A stretch of 64,000 nt of DNA from Pseudoclavibacter terrae (GTDB lineage Bacteria > Actinomycetota > Actinomycetes > Actinomycetales > Microbacteriaceae): the NCBI RefSeq assembly GCF_008831075.1, contig NZ_WBJX01000001.1, positions 1,269,214 to 1,333,213 on the forward strand, in the 5' to 3' direction. Shown here piece after piece: positions 24,501-32,372 of the stretch. How positions within the stretch are numbered: position 1 is the first letter of the stretch; every line of letters starts with the position of its first letter. Under the pieces are notes generated by a model. It searched no databases and was not told where the DNA came from. It saw only the letters and a program-made list of their open reading frames with translations. Position numbers and translations under genes: made by a program.

Positions 24501-25286
24501 GCGGCTTCCTGGATCGGTGATGCAGTCGGGAACGTGTCGAAGATCATGACCGACCCTGCTGGCGCGATCGACACGCTCATCCGCACTCCGGTGAAGGCGC
24601 TGCTCGAGTCCATCGGCGGCGGCTCGTTCGGGTCGATGATCGCGGAGATCCCGCTGAAGGCGATCGACGGGATCGCGGAGTGGGCGCAGACGGCGATCTC
24701 GCCGCCGGCACCCACGTCCGGGGAGTGGGCGGGCGGCATCACGCTCGACCGACTTCGGCCGCTCCTGGCGAAGTTCCCCGGCCTCATGATCACCGACACC
24801 TACCGCGACCCGGCGTACAACGCCTCGGTCGGTGGGTCACCGACGTCGTTCCACATGGACAAGGCGAACCCGGCAGTGGACGTCGCTGGCCCGTGGGGTC
24901 AGATGAACGCGTTCGCGTCCGAGGTCGCGGCGGTCGGTGGATGGCGTCAGCTGCTCTGGCAGGTCGCTGGCCACTACGACCACGTGCACGTCGCCAACCA
25001 GGGCGGCATCTACGGGGAGCTGCCGACGTTCGACTCGGGCGGGTGGATGCAGCCGGGCCTCGCCTACAACGGGTCGAGCACGCCCGAGGCGGTGTTCACG
25101 AACTCGCAGTGGTCCGTGCTCGAGGGGAACCTCGGGGCCAACGGCATGCCGACCGAGCTCGTCATCGTCGATCAAGACGGTGTCCTGATCGGTCGCATGC
25201 AGGTCGAAGCGCAGGGTGTCGTCGAGTCGAACGAGGCCGGGCGGCGACGCACGGTGATGGCGGGAGGTGCTGCTCGTGGCTCATGA
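21582..25286 (+). CDS. Tape measure protein with C-terminal M15-type peptidase domain
   Basis: This is a 1,234-residue protein, the longest phage gene here. Its length sets tail length. Residues 1-330 are helical. Residues ~320-395 hold a duplicated block (R-G-G-V-I-A-F-G-A-A-W, F-P-G-F-M-E). Residues ~635-810 form several hydrophobic, Trp-rich tandem repeats. Residues ~1050-1155 look like an M15-type peptidase fold (S-F-H-M-D-K, P-A-V-D-V-A-G, D-H-V-H-V), which would cut peptidoglycan during DNA entry. A TTG start at 21582 with GGGGGTG upstream is chosen because no in-frame ATG or GTG precedes it. The gene follows the frameshifted chaperones, as usual. Confidence 0.93.
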   Translation: MTSTGFDFGTAWIQVAPSMKGVNKAIESNLASANVSGVSRGWGESIKSDIGGAFKAAAAIAVTAFSAVRAGDFLKSSIQDAGQLEQSVGAVDVVFKESAGQISEWAAGSARSLGLTKNEYNELGTLIGTQLKNGGTAMDELAPKTNNLITLGADLSAMFGGTTKDAVGALSSALKGERDPIEAYGVSLNQAGVDAKAAELGFEKVGGALSTEANQAATLAIIMDQTADAHGQFGKELDTFAGKQAVFNALWGDAKTRIGTALLPAATAFMSLLTDSMVPALEWTAVGLTHVMTAASGIWSVLSQGDFKGGIFGLEEDSAFVDWLFEVRGGVIAFGAAWTAFDGDVTSSGFPGFMERLAFLSRTVWEEMRGGVIAFGAAWAANDGEITSSGFPGFMEASAYSVRQLVEWIGALDFSSWDGFVSSLGTGQPALASIGSSFQTLAPAVGSFVTSLPDMAGAVGTLASAALPALAGALGFLADNVDTIIQWMPLIVAGFVAWRVATVVAKNAQVAIAPIMAINNGLILANSIVQRQAARETAAAAVATGVNTGAQNAGMFATIRSTAALVGQKVAMLATSAATKAAAAAQWVMNAAMSANPIMLVVLAVAALVAGLVWFFTQTELGAAIWANFTTAIGTAWTWLWESVLSPVFTAIGAIFSWLYDNVITPIVAGIVAYVQIWAGIFTWLWDNILSPVFAAVGAIFSWIYNNVIVPIVTGIVLMVQVWAAIFTWIWTAVISVVFAAIGAIFNWLYTNVITPIVNGVVAYIQLWGTIFNWLYTNVVSPVFTAVGAVFTWLYENVIQPVWSGIQTAIQVVGDWITNTLWPGIQTVLGFMGDAFNSLKDTVTTVWDNIKKAAVAPINFVIQTVYNDGIKALFDDIAEAVGLDIRMPTASTIALASGGVLPGYTPGRDVHNFFSPTGGRLALSGGEGIIRPDTLRALGGKPWLDRVNAARGNAGQAFADGGIWEDITGGIAGAASWIGDAVGNVSKIMTDPAGAIDTLIRTPVKALLESIGGGSFGSMIAEIPLKAIDGIAEWAQTAISPPAPTSGEWAGGITLDRLRPLLAKFPGLMITDTYRDPAYNASVGGSPTSFHMDKANPAVDVAGPWGQMNAFASEVAAVGGWRQLLWQVAGHYDHVHVANQGGIYGELPTFDSGGWMQPGLAYNGSSTPEAVFTNSQWSVLEGNLGANGMPTELVIVDQDGVLIGRMQVEAQGVVESNEAGRRRTVMAGGAARGS
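23480..24000 (+). repeat. Tandem hydrophobic repeats inside the tape measure gene
   Basis: Four to five units of about 36-40 residues recur, each with the pattern IF-x-W-L-Y-x-N-V-(I/V)-x-P-(I/V)-(V/F) followed by I-V-x-x-(V/I)-Q-(I/L/V)-W. They are diverged at DNA level but clearly related in protein. Tape measure repeats of this kind form the extended helical rod. Loss or gain of units would change tail length. Confidence 0.7.
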
Positions 25287-26109
25287 GCCGAACCTCATCG
25301 TCTACTCCGACGAGCGCGGCCCCCGGGTTGACGTGATCTTCCCGTCACTCCCGGCGGGCGCGCACACGCTGACGGTGGTCCGTGAGGCTCCACGCCAGAC
25401 GATGCAGGTTCGAGGTGCAGTGCGGAAGCGGGTCTCACGGCTCGCTTCCGCGTTGGACTTCGAGGTGCCGTTCGACGTGGAGTGCTCGTACTACGCGATC
25501 GTCTACAACGACCGGGACGTGGAGATCGCCCGCACAGGATCGTCGTCCATCACGGTCGGCTCCGAGTCCCCGGATCACGCGAGGATTCACAACCCGCTCG
25601 ATCCGTCGACGAGCGTCCTCGTGCGCTTCGAGGCGTCAGCGGTCGCGACGCGCTCTCGTCACTTCGACGGGGAGGTGCTGCGACCGCAAGGGCGTCGCCT
25701 CGGCGTCGTCGTGTCGTCCGGCCGGTCCGGGTATCGGGGCCTCGCGCTGGACGTCATCGCGGAGACGATGGAGCAGTCGGAGAAGATCGACGACCTCTTC
25801 GGCACGGGCCGGTCCCGGCTGCCGGTGCTGTGCGTCCGGGTTCCGAAGTCGCACTACCGCATGCGGTTCCCGCCGACGCTGATGGTCGCGGTACTCAACC
25901 CGGACGCGGTACCGATCCTCACGGACGACGCGGAGATCTGGCGCCTCACGGGCGACGAGGTCACCCCGCCGGCCCCGGCCGTGGTCGTGCCGATCCTCAC
26001 CCGCGACGACCTCGACGCGGCGTACGCGACGAGGGATGCGATGGATGCCGACAACGTGACTCGCTTCGCGGCGAGCCGCCGATACGACCTTGCTGGGGGT
26101 GCTGGATGA
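25276..26109 (+). CDS. Distal tail/minor tail protein
   Basis: A 277-residue beta-rich protein after the tape measure gene. The GTG at 25276 is chosen over the GTG at 25267 because GGGAGG (25262-25267) then lies 8 bases upstream. It includes V-D-V-I-F-P-S-L-P-A-G-A-H-T-L, a middle A-L-D-V-I-A-E-T-M-E-Q-S-E, and a helical Asp/Ala-rich end. It has the position of the distal tail protein that joins the tube to the host-contact complex. The assignment is by order and beta content. Confidence 0.75.
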   Translation: MAHEPNLIVYSDERGPRVDVIFPSLPAGAHTLTVVREAPRQTMQVRGAVRKRVSRLASALDFEVPFDVECSYYAIVYNDRDVEIARTGSSSITVGSESPDHARIHNPLDPSTSVLVRFEASAVATRSRHFDGEVLRPQGRRLGVVVSSGRSGYRGLALDVIAETMEQSEKIDDLFGTGRSRLPVLCVRVPKSHYRMRFPPTLMVAVLNPDAVPILTDDAEIWRLTGDEVTPPAPAVVVPILTRDDLDAAYATRDAMDADNVTRFAASRRYDLAGGAG

Positions 26110-27236
26110 GGCAGGTTTCCCCGCTGGCGGCCGACGCGATCGAGGCCGGAAGCTTCGAGGCTCGGCTGCAGCTGACCGCGTTCTACGGCGCCGAGGTGAC
26201 CCTCGCCGATGTTCCGGTGGCTTCATGGTCCCTGTCCTCTGAGGAGGGCAGGGACGTGCCTACCGTCGGCACGCTCGACGCGGTGTACGTCGACGAGCAG
26301 GGCAACTCCGTGACGCCACGCTCGTTCACGGACTACCTCGCCCCGTTCGGGCAGGAGGTCCTCGCGCGCCTCGTCATCGGCGACGACGAGGTGCTGCCGC
26401 TCGGCAGGCTCCGCATCATAGAAACCCCCGACTCGTCGGACTCGAACGTGCTCCACGGCTCTCGGGTCATCACGGCGGCGTCTCGGGTGCGTCTCGAGGT
26501 CGCGGATCTCCTCGACAAGGTGCGGCATGCGGGCTTCACTGGCCCGACGTCGCCGCGCCATCAGTCGTGCTGGGCGGAGCTCGCGCACCTGACGGGCATG
26601 CGCCTCGCCCGATCCGTGGACGACAAGACCATGCCGCGCATCGAGTACGAGATCAGCACGGACGGCCGCCTCAAGGCGTGCCAGGAGATCGCCGCGCATC
26701 TCGGCGGGACGCTGTACGTGCGCTCCGACGGGGCACTGACGGTCCTTCCGAAGGCCACCGGTCCGGTCGTGCGCCGCATCCCCGTTGGAGGCCTCAGGCT
26801 GTCCGAGATGCGCCGCGCGCTCTCCACTGACGGCATATTCAACGAGGTCGTCGGCATCTTCGAGGACGCGGACCGCAACCCCCTGTGGGTTCCGCCCGAG
26901 CGCATCACGTCCGGGCCGCTGTCCGTCGACGGGCCCCTCGGTCGGCGCACGAGATACCTCGAGTCGCGCATGGTCAAGGACCTCGACGAAGCTCGCCGCA
27001 CCGTGCGGGCTGCGCTCAAGGAGTCATCGACGCTCGCCTCGGTAGAGATCGACGTGGAGCTCGTGCTCGATCCGCGCCTCGAGATCGGCGACACCGTGCA
27101 GCTCGAGCGCGACGACGAGACGCTCACCGGCCGCATCACGAAGGCCGCCCACTCGCCGTCGAAGACGAGCCTCACGGTCGCTGTGACGGCCATGGTCCCT
27201 GAGCCGAACTTGGAGAGGGCCAATGCGATCGACTGA
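26106..27236 (+). CDS. Minor tail protein (baseplate/hub type)
   Basis: A 376-residue protein overlapping its neighbours by ATGA-type junctions. It has a beta-rich first third (F-E-A-R-L-Q-L-T-A-F-Y-G-A-E-V-T-L), a middle with R-V-R-L-E-V-A-D-L-L-D-K-V, and strands near the end (D-T-V-Q-L-E-R-D-D-E-T). The pattern resembles gp27/hub-like tail-associated proteins of siphoviruses, which follow the distal tail protein. No lysis motif is seen. Confidence 0.75.
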   Translation: MRQVSPLAADAIEAGSFEARLQLTAFYGAEVTLADVPVASWSLSSEEGRDVPTVGTLDAVYVDEQGNSVTPRSFTDYLAPFGQEVLARLVIGDDEVLPLGRLRIIETPDSSDSNVLHGSRVITAASRVRLEVADLLDKVRHAGFTGPTSPRHQSCWAELAHLTGMRLARSVDDKTMPRIEYEISTDGRLKACQEIAAHLGGTLYVRSDGALTVLPKATGPVVRRIPVGGLRLSEMRRALSTDGIFNEVVGIFEDADRNPLWVPPERITSGPLSVDGPLGRRTRYLESRMVKDLDEARRTVRAALKESSTLASVEIDVELVLDPRLEIGDTVQLERDDETLTGRITKAAHSPSKTSLTVAVTAMVPEPNLERANAID

Positions 27237-28200
27237 CCAGATGCTGATCGACGGCATCAACGCGAGACGACCGACGCTGTCGTTCGTCGGCACGTTCCGG
27301 TACGCGAACGGCGCGCGCGCAGTCTGCGACGCACTCGGCGGGCAACTCGAGGCGGACTTCGCGGGCGTCTCGCAGCCCTCGCCGGGGGAGTCCGTGCAGA
27401 TCGAGATGCGCAACGGCTCGTACCTGATGCTCGGACCGACGAGGCTGAACCCGAGCCGCGGCACGGTGGTCGCAGTCGCGGCACCCGGCGAAGTCGACCC
27501 GACCCTCGACCCGGTCGGCGACGAGATCCCCGAGCCCGAGTTCGACGAGAACGGCAACCCGATCCTCCCGCCGGTCCCGCCGGACACCACCCGGTGCGTC
27601 GTCGAGTCCGACGGGCGGGTGATGTGGCTGCCGTTCACGCAGTCCTACACGCCCTACGTGGGGCACGTCGTCGCGATCCAGTGGGGCGAGACGGGCGGCC
27701 TGGTCCTGGGCCGAGTGTCGGCGGTCCCGACGGCCCCTGGTCGGCCCTCCGTGGGTGTGCCGCCGCCGACGCAGGCGAGCTTCCGTCCGACGCCGTTCCA
27801 CGCGTCACAGTCCGGGACGTTCGAGTCCGGTGGGTGGCGGGCCGATGGGAAGGTGCTCTCCACCGGGGGTGCATTCGCCTACGGCGCGGCCCTCACCGAC
27901 ACGATCCCGGACGACGCGACCATCGTCGCAACCCGCCTCTACCTAACCCCCGAAGTGCTCTCGGGCGGCCCTGCGTCGCTGCGCCTGCACGAGCTCTCGG
28001 CCCTCACCGACGCGCCTGCGTGGGTCGGTGACCCCTGGGAGTTCACTCCCGTCGAGGGGTGGCAGGAGATCCCCGTGGCCTTCGCTGACTGGCTCAAGTC
28101 CAACCCCGGCGGCATCGGCTTCGACGCCGGCGCTGACGTCTTCTCTTCGGTGACCGCGGACCCCCTGTGTGGGGCTCTCGATGTCGCCTACATGGCTTAG
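27223..28200 (+). CDS. Minor tail protein
   Basis: A 325-residue protein in the tail-tip operon. The N-half is beta-rich (F-V-G-T-F-R-Y-A-N-G-A-R, V-Q-I-E-M-R-N-G-S-Y-L-M-L). A Pro/Glu linker (about 95-125) separates it from a Gly-rich C-half (W-V-G-D-P-W-E-F-T-P). It may contribute to the adhesin complex. No enzymatic motif is seen; the call rests on its position. Confidence 0.7.
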   Translation: MRSTDQMLIDGINARRPTLSFVGTFRYANGARAVCDALGGQLEADFAGVSQPSPGESVQIEMRNGSYLMLGPTRLNPSRGTVVAVAAPGEVDPTLDPVGDEIPEPEFDENGNPILPPVPPDTTRCVVESDGRVMWLPFTQSYTPYVGHVVAIQWGETGGLVLGRVSAVPTAPGRPSVGVPPPTQASFRPTPFHASQSGTFESGGWRADGKVLSTGGAFAYGAALTDTIPDDATIVATRLYLTPEVLSGGPASLRLHELSALTDAPAWVGDPWEFTPVEGWQEIPVAFADWLKSNPGGIGFDAGADVFSSVTADPLCGALDVAYMA

Positions 28201-28209
28201 GAGGCCGTT

Positions 28210-28812
28210 ATGGCAGTGAACAGCTACGGCCCCAAGGGTCGCCGCATCTTCGACGGCAACCGCAGCCCCGATACAGCAGTGGACCTCACCGAGCTCGGCA
28301 TTGCCATCGCTCAGAACGGCAACCGGAAGACCGGCACACGCCTCGAGCGTCTCGCGCTCACCGACAACCCGTCCGCGGAGAATCAGCGCTGGGAAGGGTT
28401 GGAGTTCTACCAGACCGACGGCTCCGACGCCGGCTCGTGGATCTTCACCGGCGGGGAGTGGAAGCGGCAGCGCCTCGACTTCCGCTACCAGCAGGACGGG
28501 GACCTCCCTCCGGACACCCCTCGCCCCCCGGTCATCCAGGCCGCGAACGAGCTGATCGTGCAGTCCGGCGACTGGCGCTTCGCGACGGTCCCGCAGACCG
28601 AGACCGGCGGCGAGTACTCGCCGTGGAAGAACTTCGACGTCGAGTTTCCGAACGGGTGCCTCGCCGTGCAGTTCTCGCCCTACAACGTCGGCGACCTGCC
28701 ACCGGGTGTGCCGTACCTGTACCGCAAGAACAAGGCGGGCTTCATGCTCCGCTATCCCGGATTCGTTGGCATCCGTCACCGGGCCGTCAACTGGATCGCA
28801 TTCGGCTACTAG
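28210..28812 (+). CDS. Minor tail protein, possible receptor-binding component
   Basis: A 200-residue beta-rich protein 9 bp after the previous gene. Features include Y-G-P-K-G-R-R-I-F-D-G-N, W-I-F-T-G-G-E-W-K-R-Q-R and a carbohydrate-binding-like end with many aromatics (Y-S-P-W-K-N-F-D-V-E-F, V-N-W-I-A-F-G-Y). No homolog is recognised; the placement suggests a tail-tip role. Confidence 0.65.
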   Translation: MAVNSYGPKGRRIFDGNRSPDTAVDLTELGIAIAQNGNRKTGTRLERLALTDNPSAENQRWEGLEFYQTDGSDAGSWIFTGGEWKRQRLDFRYQQDGDLPPDTPRPPVIQAANELIVQSGDWRFATVPQTETGGEYSPWKNFDVEFPNGCLAVQFSPYNVGDLPPGVPYLYRKNKAGFMLRYPGFVGIRHRAVNWIAFGY

Positions 28813-28821
28813 GAGCACACT

Positions 28822-29328
28822 GTGGCAGTCATCACCCCCGCAAAGTACCGCCGCGTCGTCGGCACGATCCTCCGGGGTGTCGGCAGCCGCCCCACCTCGG
28901 CCACGCTCGGACTGCCCCTCAAGGGCGCGCGCGTCGTGTTCCGCGCACTGATCAAGTCCGCGTCCCTCCCTGACTCGGACCAGCTCTTCGTGCTCGACGA
29001 GGTCGTCGCGACGACCGACATGAACGGCAAGCTCATCGAGGCCACGACCGGGCAGGAGGGCATCCCGCTCCTCGTGACCGACGACGACTCCATCGGCGCT
29101 GAGGGATGGTCGTGGAAGGCCACGATCACCGCTCCCGGTCTCGAGGGGGAGATCGTCTACATCTTCCCGCTTCCGTACTCGACTGCCGACTACGACATCG
29201 CGGATGCCCGCATCCCGGGCGTCGAGGCCTCGCCGAGCACTGTCATCTTCCAAGACGAACCGGCCCCCGCTGGCTTCGCCGGATACCGCATCGACTCCCT
29301 CGGCAACGTCCGAGCGGCCTACCTCTAA
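28822..29328 (+). CDS. Minor tail protein
   Basis: A 168-residue beta-rich protein starting at GTG 28822 after AGGAG. It reads V-V-F-R-A-L-I-K-S-A-S-L, then E-V-V-A-T-T-D-M-N-G-K-L, W-K-A-T-I-T-A-P-G-L-E-G-E-I-V-Y, consistent with an immunoglobulin-like or prealbumin-like domain. Such small domains often connect fibre parts. It is directly upstream of the fibre gene. Confidence 0.65.
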   Translation: MAVITPAKYRRVVGTILRGVGSRPTSATLGLPLKGARVVFRALIKSASLPDSDQLFVLDEVVATTDMNGKLIEATTGQEGIPLLVTDDDSIGAEGWSWKATITAPGLEGEIVYIFPLPYSTADYDIADARIPGVEASPSTVIFQDEPAPAGFAGYRIDSLGNVRAAYL

Positions 29329-29337
29329 GGAGCACCC

Positions 29338-30996
29338 ATGCCAGAAACCGATGTGCTCTTCAACATCTCCGGCCCCGGTGCAGTCAACCACCGCATTGTC
29401 GGCGACAACCTCGTCATCGACCGCGTCGTCAACGGCAAAGTCGTCGAGGTGGGCAAAATCGTTGGCAACGTGAGGGGGGCTGCGGGGATCCCTGGCGGGC
29501 TCACCCCTCCACAGCAGATGATCTTCGACACGATGCAGGCCGAAGTCGCTGCCCTGAAGAAGATGCTCGAGGATCAGCAGCTCGACATCCTCATCTCCAA
29601 GTCAGACGGGCCGCTGTCGGGTGGCTTCCGGCCGACATGGCACACGGCCATCCGGGTCGGCCCCGAACGCACGTACAAGACCTTCGACGCCGCCGTGACC
29701 TACGCGCGCACGCTCCCGGGTGCTGCGTTCTTCTCGCAGGGCACCTACTTCAAGAACAACGCAACGCGTGGCCGCCGACTCGTAGACAACCGGGTGCTGA
29801 TCTTGTTCGACCCGGGCACCTACCAGCAGACGGACCTTGGCCTCACGACCGTCAGCGATGGCATCGACTTCGTCGGCGTCGGAGCTGCTCGCGAGGATGT
29901 CGTGCTGAAGACGAACACGATCAACTACAACCTGCGCACATGGGGGTCGACGTACGTCAAGAACCTCACGATCTGGCATGACCAGGGCCCTACGGGCAAC
30001 AACTACTGCTACCACATGAACAACGTGACCGGCACGTACGGGTACACGAACCTGTTCGACAACGTCTGGTTCCGTGACACCAACAGCGCGTCGTCCGGAT
30101 GCGTCGGCGTGGACGGGCAGGACGGGCAGCTGCTCGCGTTCTACCGATGCAAGTTCACGTCTACGCGAGCCGTCACCGCATCGCGCCTCGTCATCCACGA
30201 CATGCCCGGCAACCGGCACGGCTTCCAGCTCATGTTCGTGGACTGCGAGATCGACCAGCCCGAGGGCGGCTCGAACTTCGGCCTCGTCCCCATCGGGGCC
30301 AGCAGCACGGGCGGCGTTGAGTACCAGACGTGGCGCGTGGGGTGCAAGACCACCGCGGGGGTCGCGATCTCCGACAAGTACTGGGTCGGCACAACGGAGC
30401 AGGGGACCATCGCCGCCATCCCGTGGCCGAGTAACGCGATGCGGGCAATCGACGCGGGCAAGTACACGCCTCGCCTCACTCCTGGCGTGCACCAGCCGAC
30501 GGCCACGACGACGGCTGTGGCGCTCGTCCCGCGCCGCCTCTACTACGTGCCGCTCGGCGTCACCGGCTCCGCGTTCGTGCACTACATGGAGCTAGTGCTC
30601 ACGACTGCGCCGACTCCGGTAACCCAGAGCATCGCCATGGGCCTGTTCCTCGAGTTCCAGAACGTGGACGGCACCTGGCCGGGACGGCCGTCCGACGCGT
30701 ACGTAAACACGACGCTCGACTACAACAGCACGGGTGTGAAGCGCGGCAATCCGGGGACGAATATCCTCAACCCGGCTGCACCGAACAAGCTCGGTTTCGA
30801 CGCTCGCACGCGTGTCTGGCTGGCGGCCACATCGTCGATCGCGGAGAACCTCGTCCAGGGGTCGACGACGTTCAGCGACGGCACGAACTGCTGGTACGAG
30901 ACGATCACCGGCAACGTGCCCCAGTCGGCGGCGGCAACTCTGACGCGGGTTCCCGCTGGGGATGCGGTGCCGATCCCGAGGGTGGTCCTGACCTAG
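29338..30996 (+). CDS. Tail fibre/spike with beta-helix domain
   Basis: A 552-residue protein. Residues 1-85 are an attachment and coiled-coil part (A-E-V-A-A-L-K-K-M-L-E-D). Residues ~100-400 have the repeating short-strand pattern of a pectate-lyase-like right-handed beta-helix (F-D-A-A-V-T-Y-A-R-T, G-I-D-F-V-G-V-G, V-K-N-L-T-I-W), as in spikes that bind or degrade surface glycans. The C-terminus is a beta-rich trimer-like domain. It is the last tail gene and the best candidate for host recognition. Catalytic residues cannot be assigned by eye. Confidence 0.75.
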   Translation: MPETDVLFNISGPGAVNHRIVGDNLVIDRVVNGKVVEVGKIVGNVRGAAGIPGGLTPPQQMIFDTMQAEVAALKKMLEDQQLDILISKSDGPLSGGFRPTWHTAIRVGPERTYKTFDAAVTYARTLPGAAFFSQGTYFKNNATRGRRLVDNRVLILFDPGTYQQTDLGLTTVSDGIDFVGVGAAREDVVLKTNTINYNLRTWGSTYVKNLTIWHDQGPTGNNYCYHMNNVTGTYGYTNLFDNVWFRDTNSASSGCVGVDGQDGQLLAFYRCKFTSTRAVTASRLVIHDMPGNRHGFQLMFVDCEIDQPEGGSNFGLVPIGASSTGGVEYQTWRVGCKTTAGVAISDKYWVGTTEQGTIAAIPWPSNAMRAIDAGKYTPRLTPGVHQPTATTTAVALVPRRLYYVPLGVTGSAFVHYMELVLTTAPTPVTQSIAMGLFLEFQNVDGTWPGRPSDAYVNTTLDYNSTGVKRGNPGTNILNPAAPNKLGFDARTRVWLAATSSIAENLVQGSTTFSDGTNCWYETITGNVPQSAAATLTRVPAGDAVPIPRVVLT

Positions 30997-31003
30997 GGGC
31001 CGA

Positions 31004-31141
31004 TCAGTACGCGTGGACGTCCATGTCCACGCGGGCGCAGGCCTCGGAGCAGTAGCGGCGGGCGGTCGTCGGCCCTTTGCACTCGGGGCAGGTCGCGCGA
31101 CGTGCGATGAACCAGTGGACGAAGCGCTGCAACGGTGTCAT
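31004..31141 (-). CDS. 45-residue zinc-knuckle protein, leftward moron gene
   Basis: The reverse strand encodes M-T-P-L-Q-R-F-V-H-W-F-I-A-R-R, then C-P-E-C-K-G and Y-C-S-E-A-C-A-R, ending V-H-A-Y. Two CxxC/CxxxC pairs 13 residues apart form a convincing treble-clef or zinc-ribbon site. It runs opposite to the tail genes, next to another leftward gene. Small zinc proteins of this kind often regulate or inhibit host factors, but the target is unknown. No strong Shine-Dalgarno is seen. Confidence 0.55.
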   Translation of the reverse strand: MTPLQRFVHWFIARRATCPECKGPTTARRYCSEACARVDMDVHAY

Positions 31142-31152
31142 GAGGTGAGTCC

Positions 31153-31176
31153 GATCACTGTGGGGGTTCGGTGATC
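31153..31176. promoter_or_regulatory. Inverted repeat between the two leftward genes
   Basis: GATCAC (31153-31158) and GTGATC (31171-31176) form an inverted repeat with a 12-bp spacer in the gap between the zinc-knuckle gene and the membrane gene. It could be an operator for the downstream small gene or a weak hairpin at the end of the membrane gene. There is no U-tract. Confidence 0.35.
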
Positions 31177-31201
31177 ATACCCACACGGAGCGGGATCGCT
31201 G

Positions 31202-31657
31202 TCAGCGAGGACGAGACGAGTCCGAGAGCGCCCGCCACGCTTCGCTGAGGCGTTGCTTCCATGGTGTTCGAGCGGCCCGGTAGGCGTAGGTGTGGACCTT
31301 GTCCGAGCCCGGACGTGTCCATTTGATCCGCAGCAGGGTCAGCGGCTGCGTGGCAGCGAATGTGTAGGTCGCGTCAGGCTCGATGTCCACGGGGCTGGTG
31401 ATCACGAAGTAGTTGACGGCTTCGTCGGCGGCGATAACGCGCGCGTGGTCGCGTGTGGTGTTCCGGATCGTGATGTGCAGGTTGTTCGAGTCGTCCCGGC
31501 TCGGTCCGCTCGTCACTATCCACGCTCTGCGGAAGCCAACATCACGCTTCGCTCGTATGGCGACGACCGACGAGTAGATCGCCAGCCCCGTCGCGATGAG
31601 CCCAAGAAGTACCGCTACGCGCGTGCCCCACTCGTCAAACCAGGCGATCCAATCCAT
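31202..31657 (-). CDS. Membrane-anchored leftward protein in the late region
   Basis: A 151-residue protein with one N-terminal membrane segment (V-A-V-L-L-G-L-I-A-T-G-L-A-I-Y, about residues 14-33), a short basic stretch and a beta-rich domain of about 105 residues (L-H-I-T-I-R-N-T-T-R-D-H-A-R, Y-F-V-I-T-S-P-V-D, L-R-I-K-W-T-R). It lies between the tail fibre and endolysin genes on the opposite strand, so it should not be made with the late message. This is typical of prophage-expressed morons, such as superinfection-exclusion proteins. The role is inferred from topology and position only. Confidence 0.6.
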   Translation of the reverse strand: MDWIAWFDEWGTRVAVLLGLIATGLAIYSSVVAIRAKRDVGFRRAWIVTSGPSRDDSNNLHITIRNTTRDHARVIAADEAVNYFVITSPVDIEPDATYTFAATQPLTLLRIKWTRPGSDKVHTYAYRAARTPWKQRLSEAWRALSDSSRPR

Positions 31658-31679
31658 GGCGTCACCCTAACGGCGTCCA

Positions 31680-31705
31680 CCCCGGCGCACTCGCCCGGGG
31701 CTTTT
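31680..31705 (+). terminator. Terminator upstream of the endolysin gene
   Basis: CCCCGG (31680-31685) pairs with CCGGGG (31695-31700) and is followed on the plus strand by CTTTTCCC. It lies between the leftward membrane gene start and the rightward endolysin gene. It could end the tail transcript and make lysis genes depend on read-through or a local promoter. Confidence 0.6.
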
Positions 31706-31727
31706 CCCATACCCCAGGAGGCACAGC

Positions 31728-32372
31728 ATGCCCACCTTCGCACCGAACACGGACCGCATCGCGAACACAAGCTGGGGTAGCTCCCGCCAGGGTGCGTCCG
31801 TCGTCGGCCTGTGGATTCACCACCAGGCGGACGGAGCGGGCGCCGACGCCAACGACTACATGGTCGGCCCGAACGACCGCGACTCGCACCCCACCTACGC
31901 GATCGACGACAACGAAGCGGCCACGGTGGTCGGCATCGTCCACCCTGACAAGGCGCCCTCGTCGACGTTCTACGCGAACGACCAGAACGCGGTCGCCCTC
32001 GAAGCGGCGAACACGACGGGTGAGCCGAACTGGGAAGTGCCGGTCGCGACGCTCGAGCAGATCGCGCTCATCGCCGCGCACCACTCGATCGAGTCGCCCC
32101 GCTCGGCGCACCCCATCGAGGTGAACAAGCCGGGCGTCGCTCAGAAGGGATTCTGGGTCGGCTGGCACGCGCAGGTCCGCTCCACCGCATGCCCGGGCCC
32201 GTTCCTCATCGCTCACATCCCCGCGATCGTCGCCCGCGCGAACCAGATCAAGGACGCCATCCAGGGCGGCGCGTCCTGGGCGAGCATCCGGCCGGGCGTG
32301 CAGGGCGGGGAGTTCCTCGGGGCGCTCACCGACGCTGAGCAGCGCCGCGTTGCGCACCTCTGGGGAGCGTGA
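31728..32372 (+). CDS. Endolysin, N-acetylmuramoyl-L-alanine amidase
   Basis: A 214-residue Amidase_2/PGRP-type zinc amidase: L-W-I-H-H-Q-A-D (His31/His32), Y-A-I-D-D-N-E-A, N-D-Q-N-A-V-A-L-E-A-A-N, and W-H-A-Q-V-R-S-T-A-C-P-G-P with His147 and Cys155 as the remaining ligands. It cleaves the bond between MurNAc and the stem peptide. A short C-terminal part (A-S-I-R-P-G-V-Q-G) may bind the wall. It starts after AGGAGGC and is followed without a gap by a second wall hydrolase. Confidence 0.9.
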   Translation: MPTFAPNTDRIANTSWGSSRQGASVVGLWIHHQADGAGADANDYMVGPNDRDSHPTYAIDDNEAATVVGIVHPDKAPSSTFYANDQNAVALEAANTTGEPNWEVPVATLEQIALIAAHHSIESPRSAHPIEVNKPGVAQKGFWVGWHAQVRSTACPGPFLIAHIPAIVARANQIKDAIQGGASWASIRPGVQGGEFLGALTDAEQRRVAHLWGA

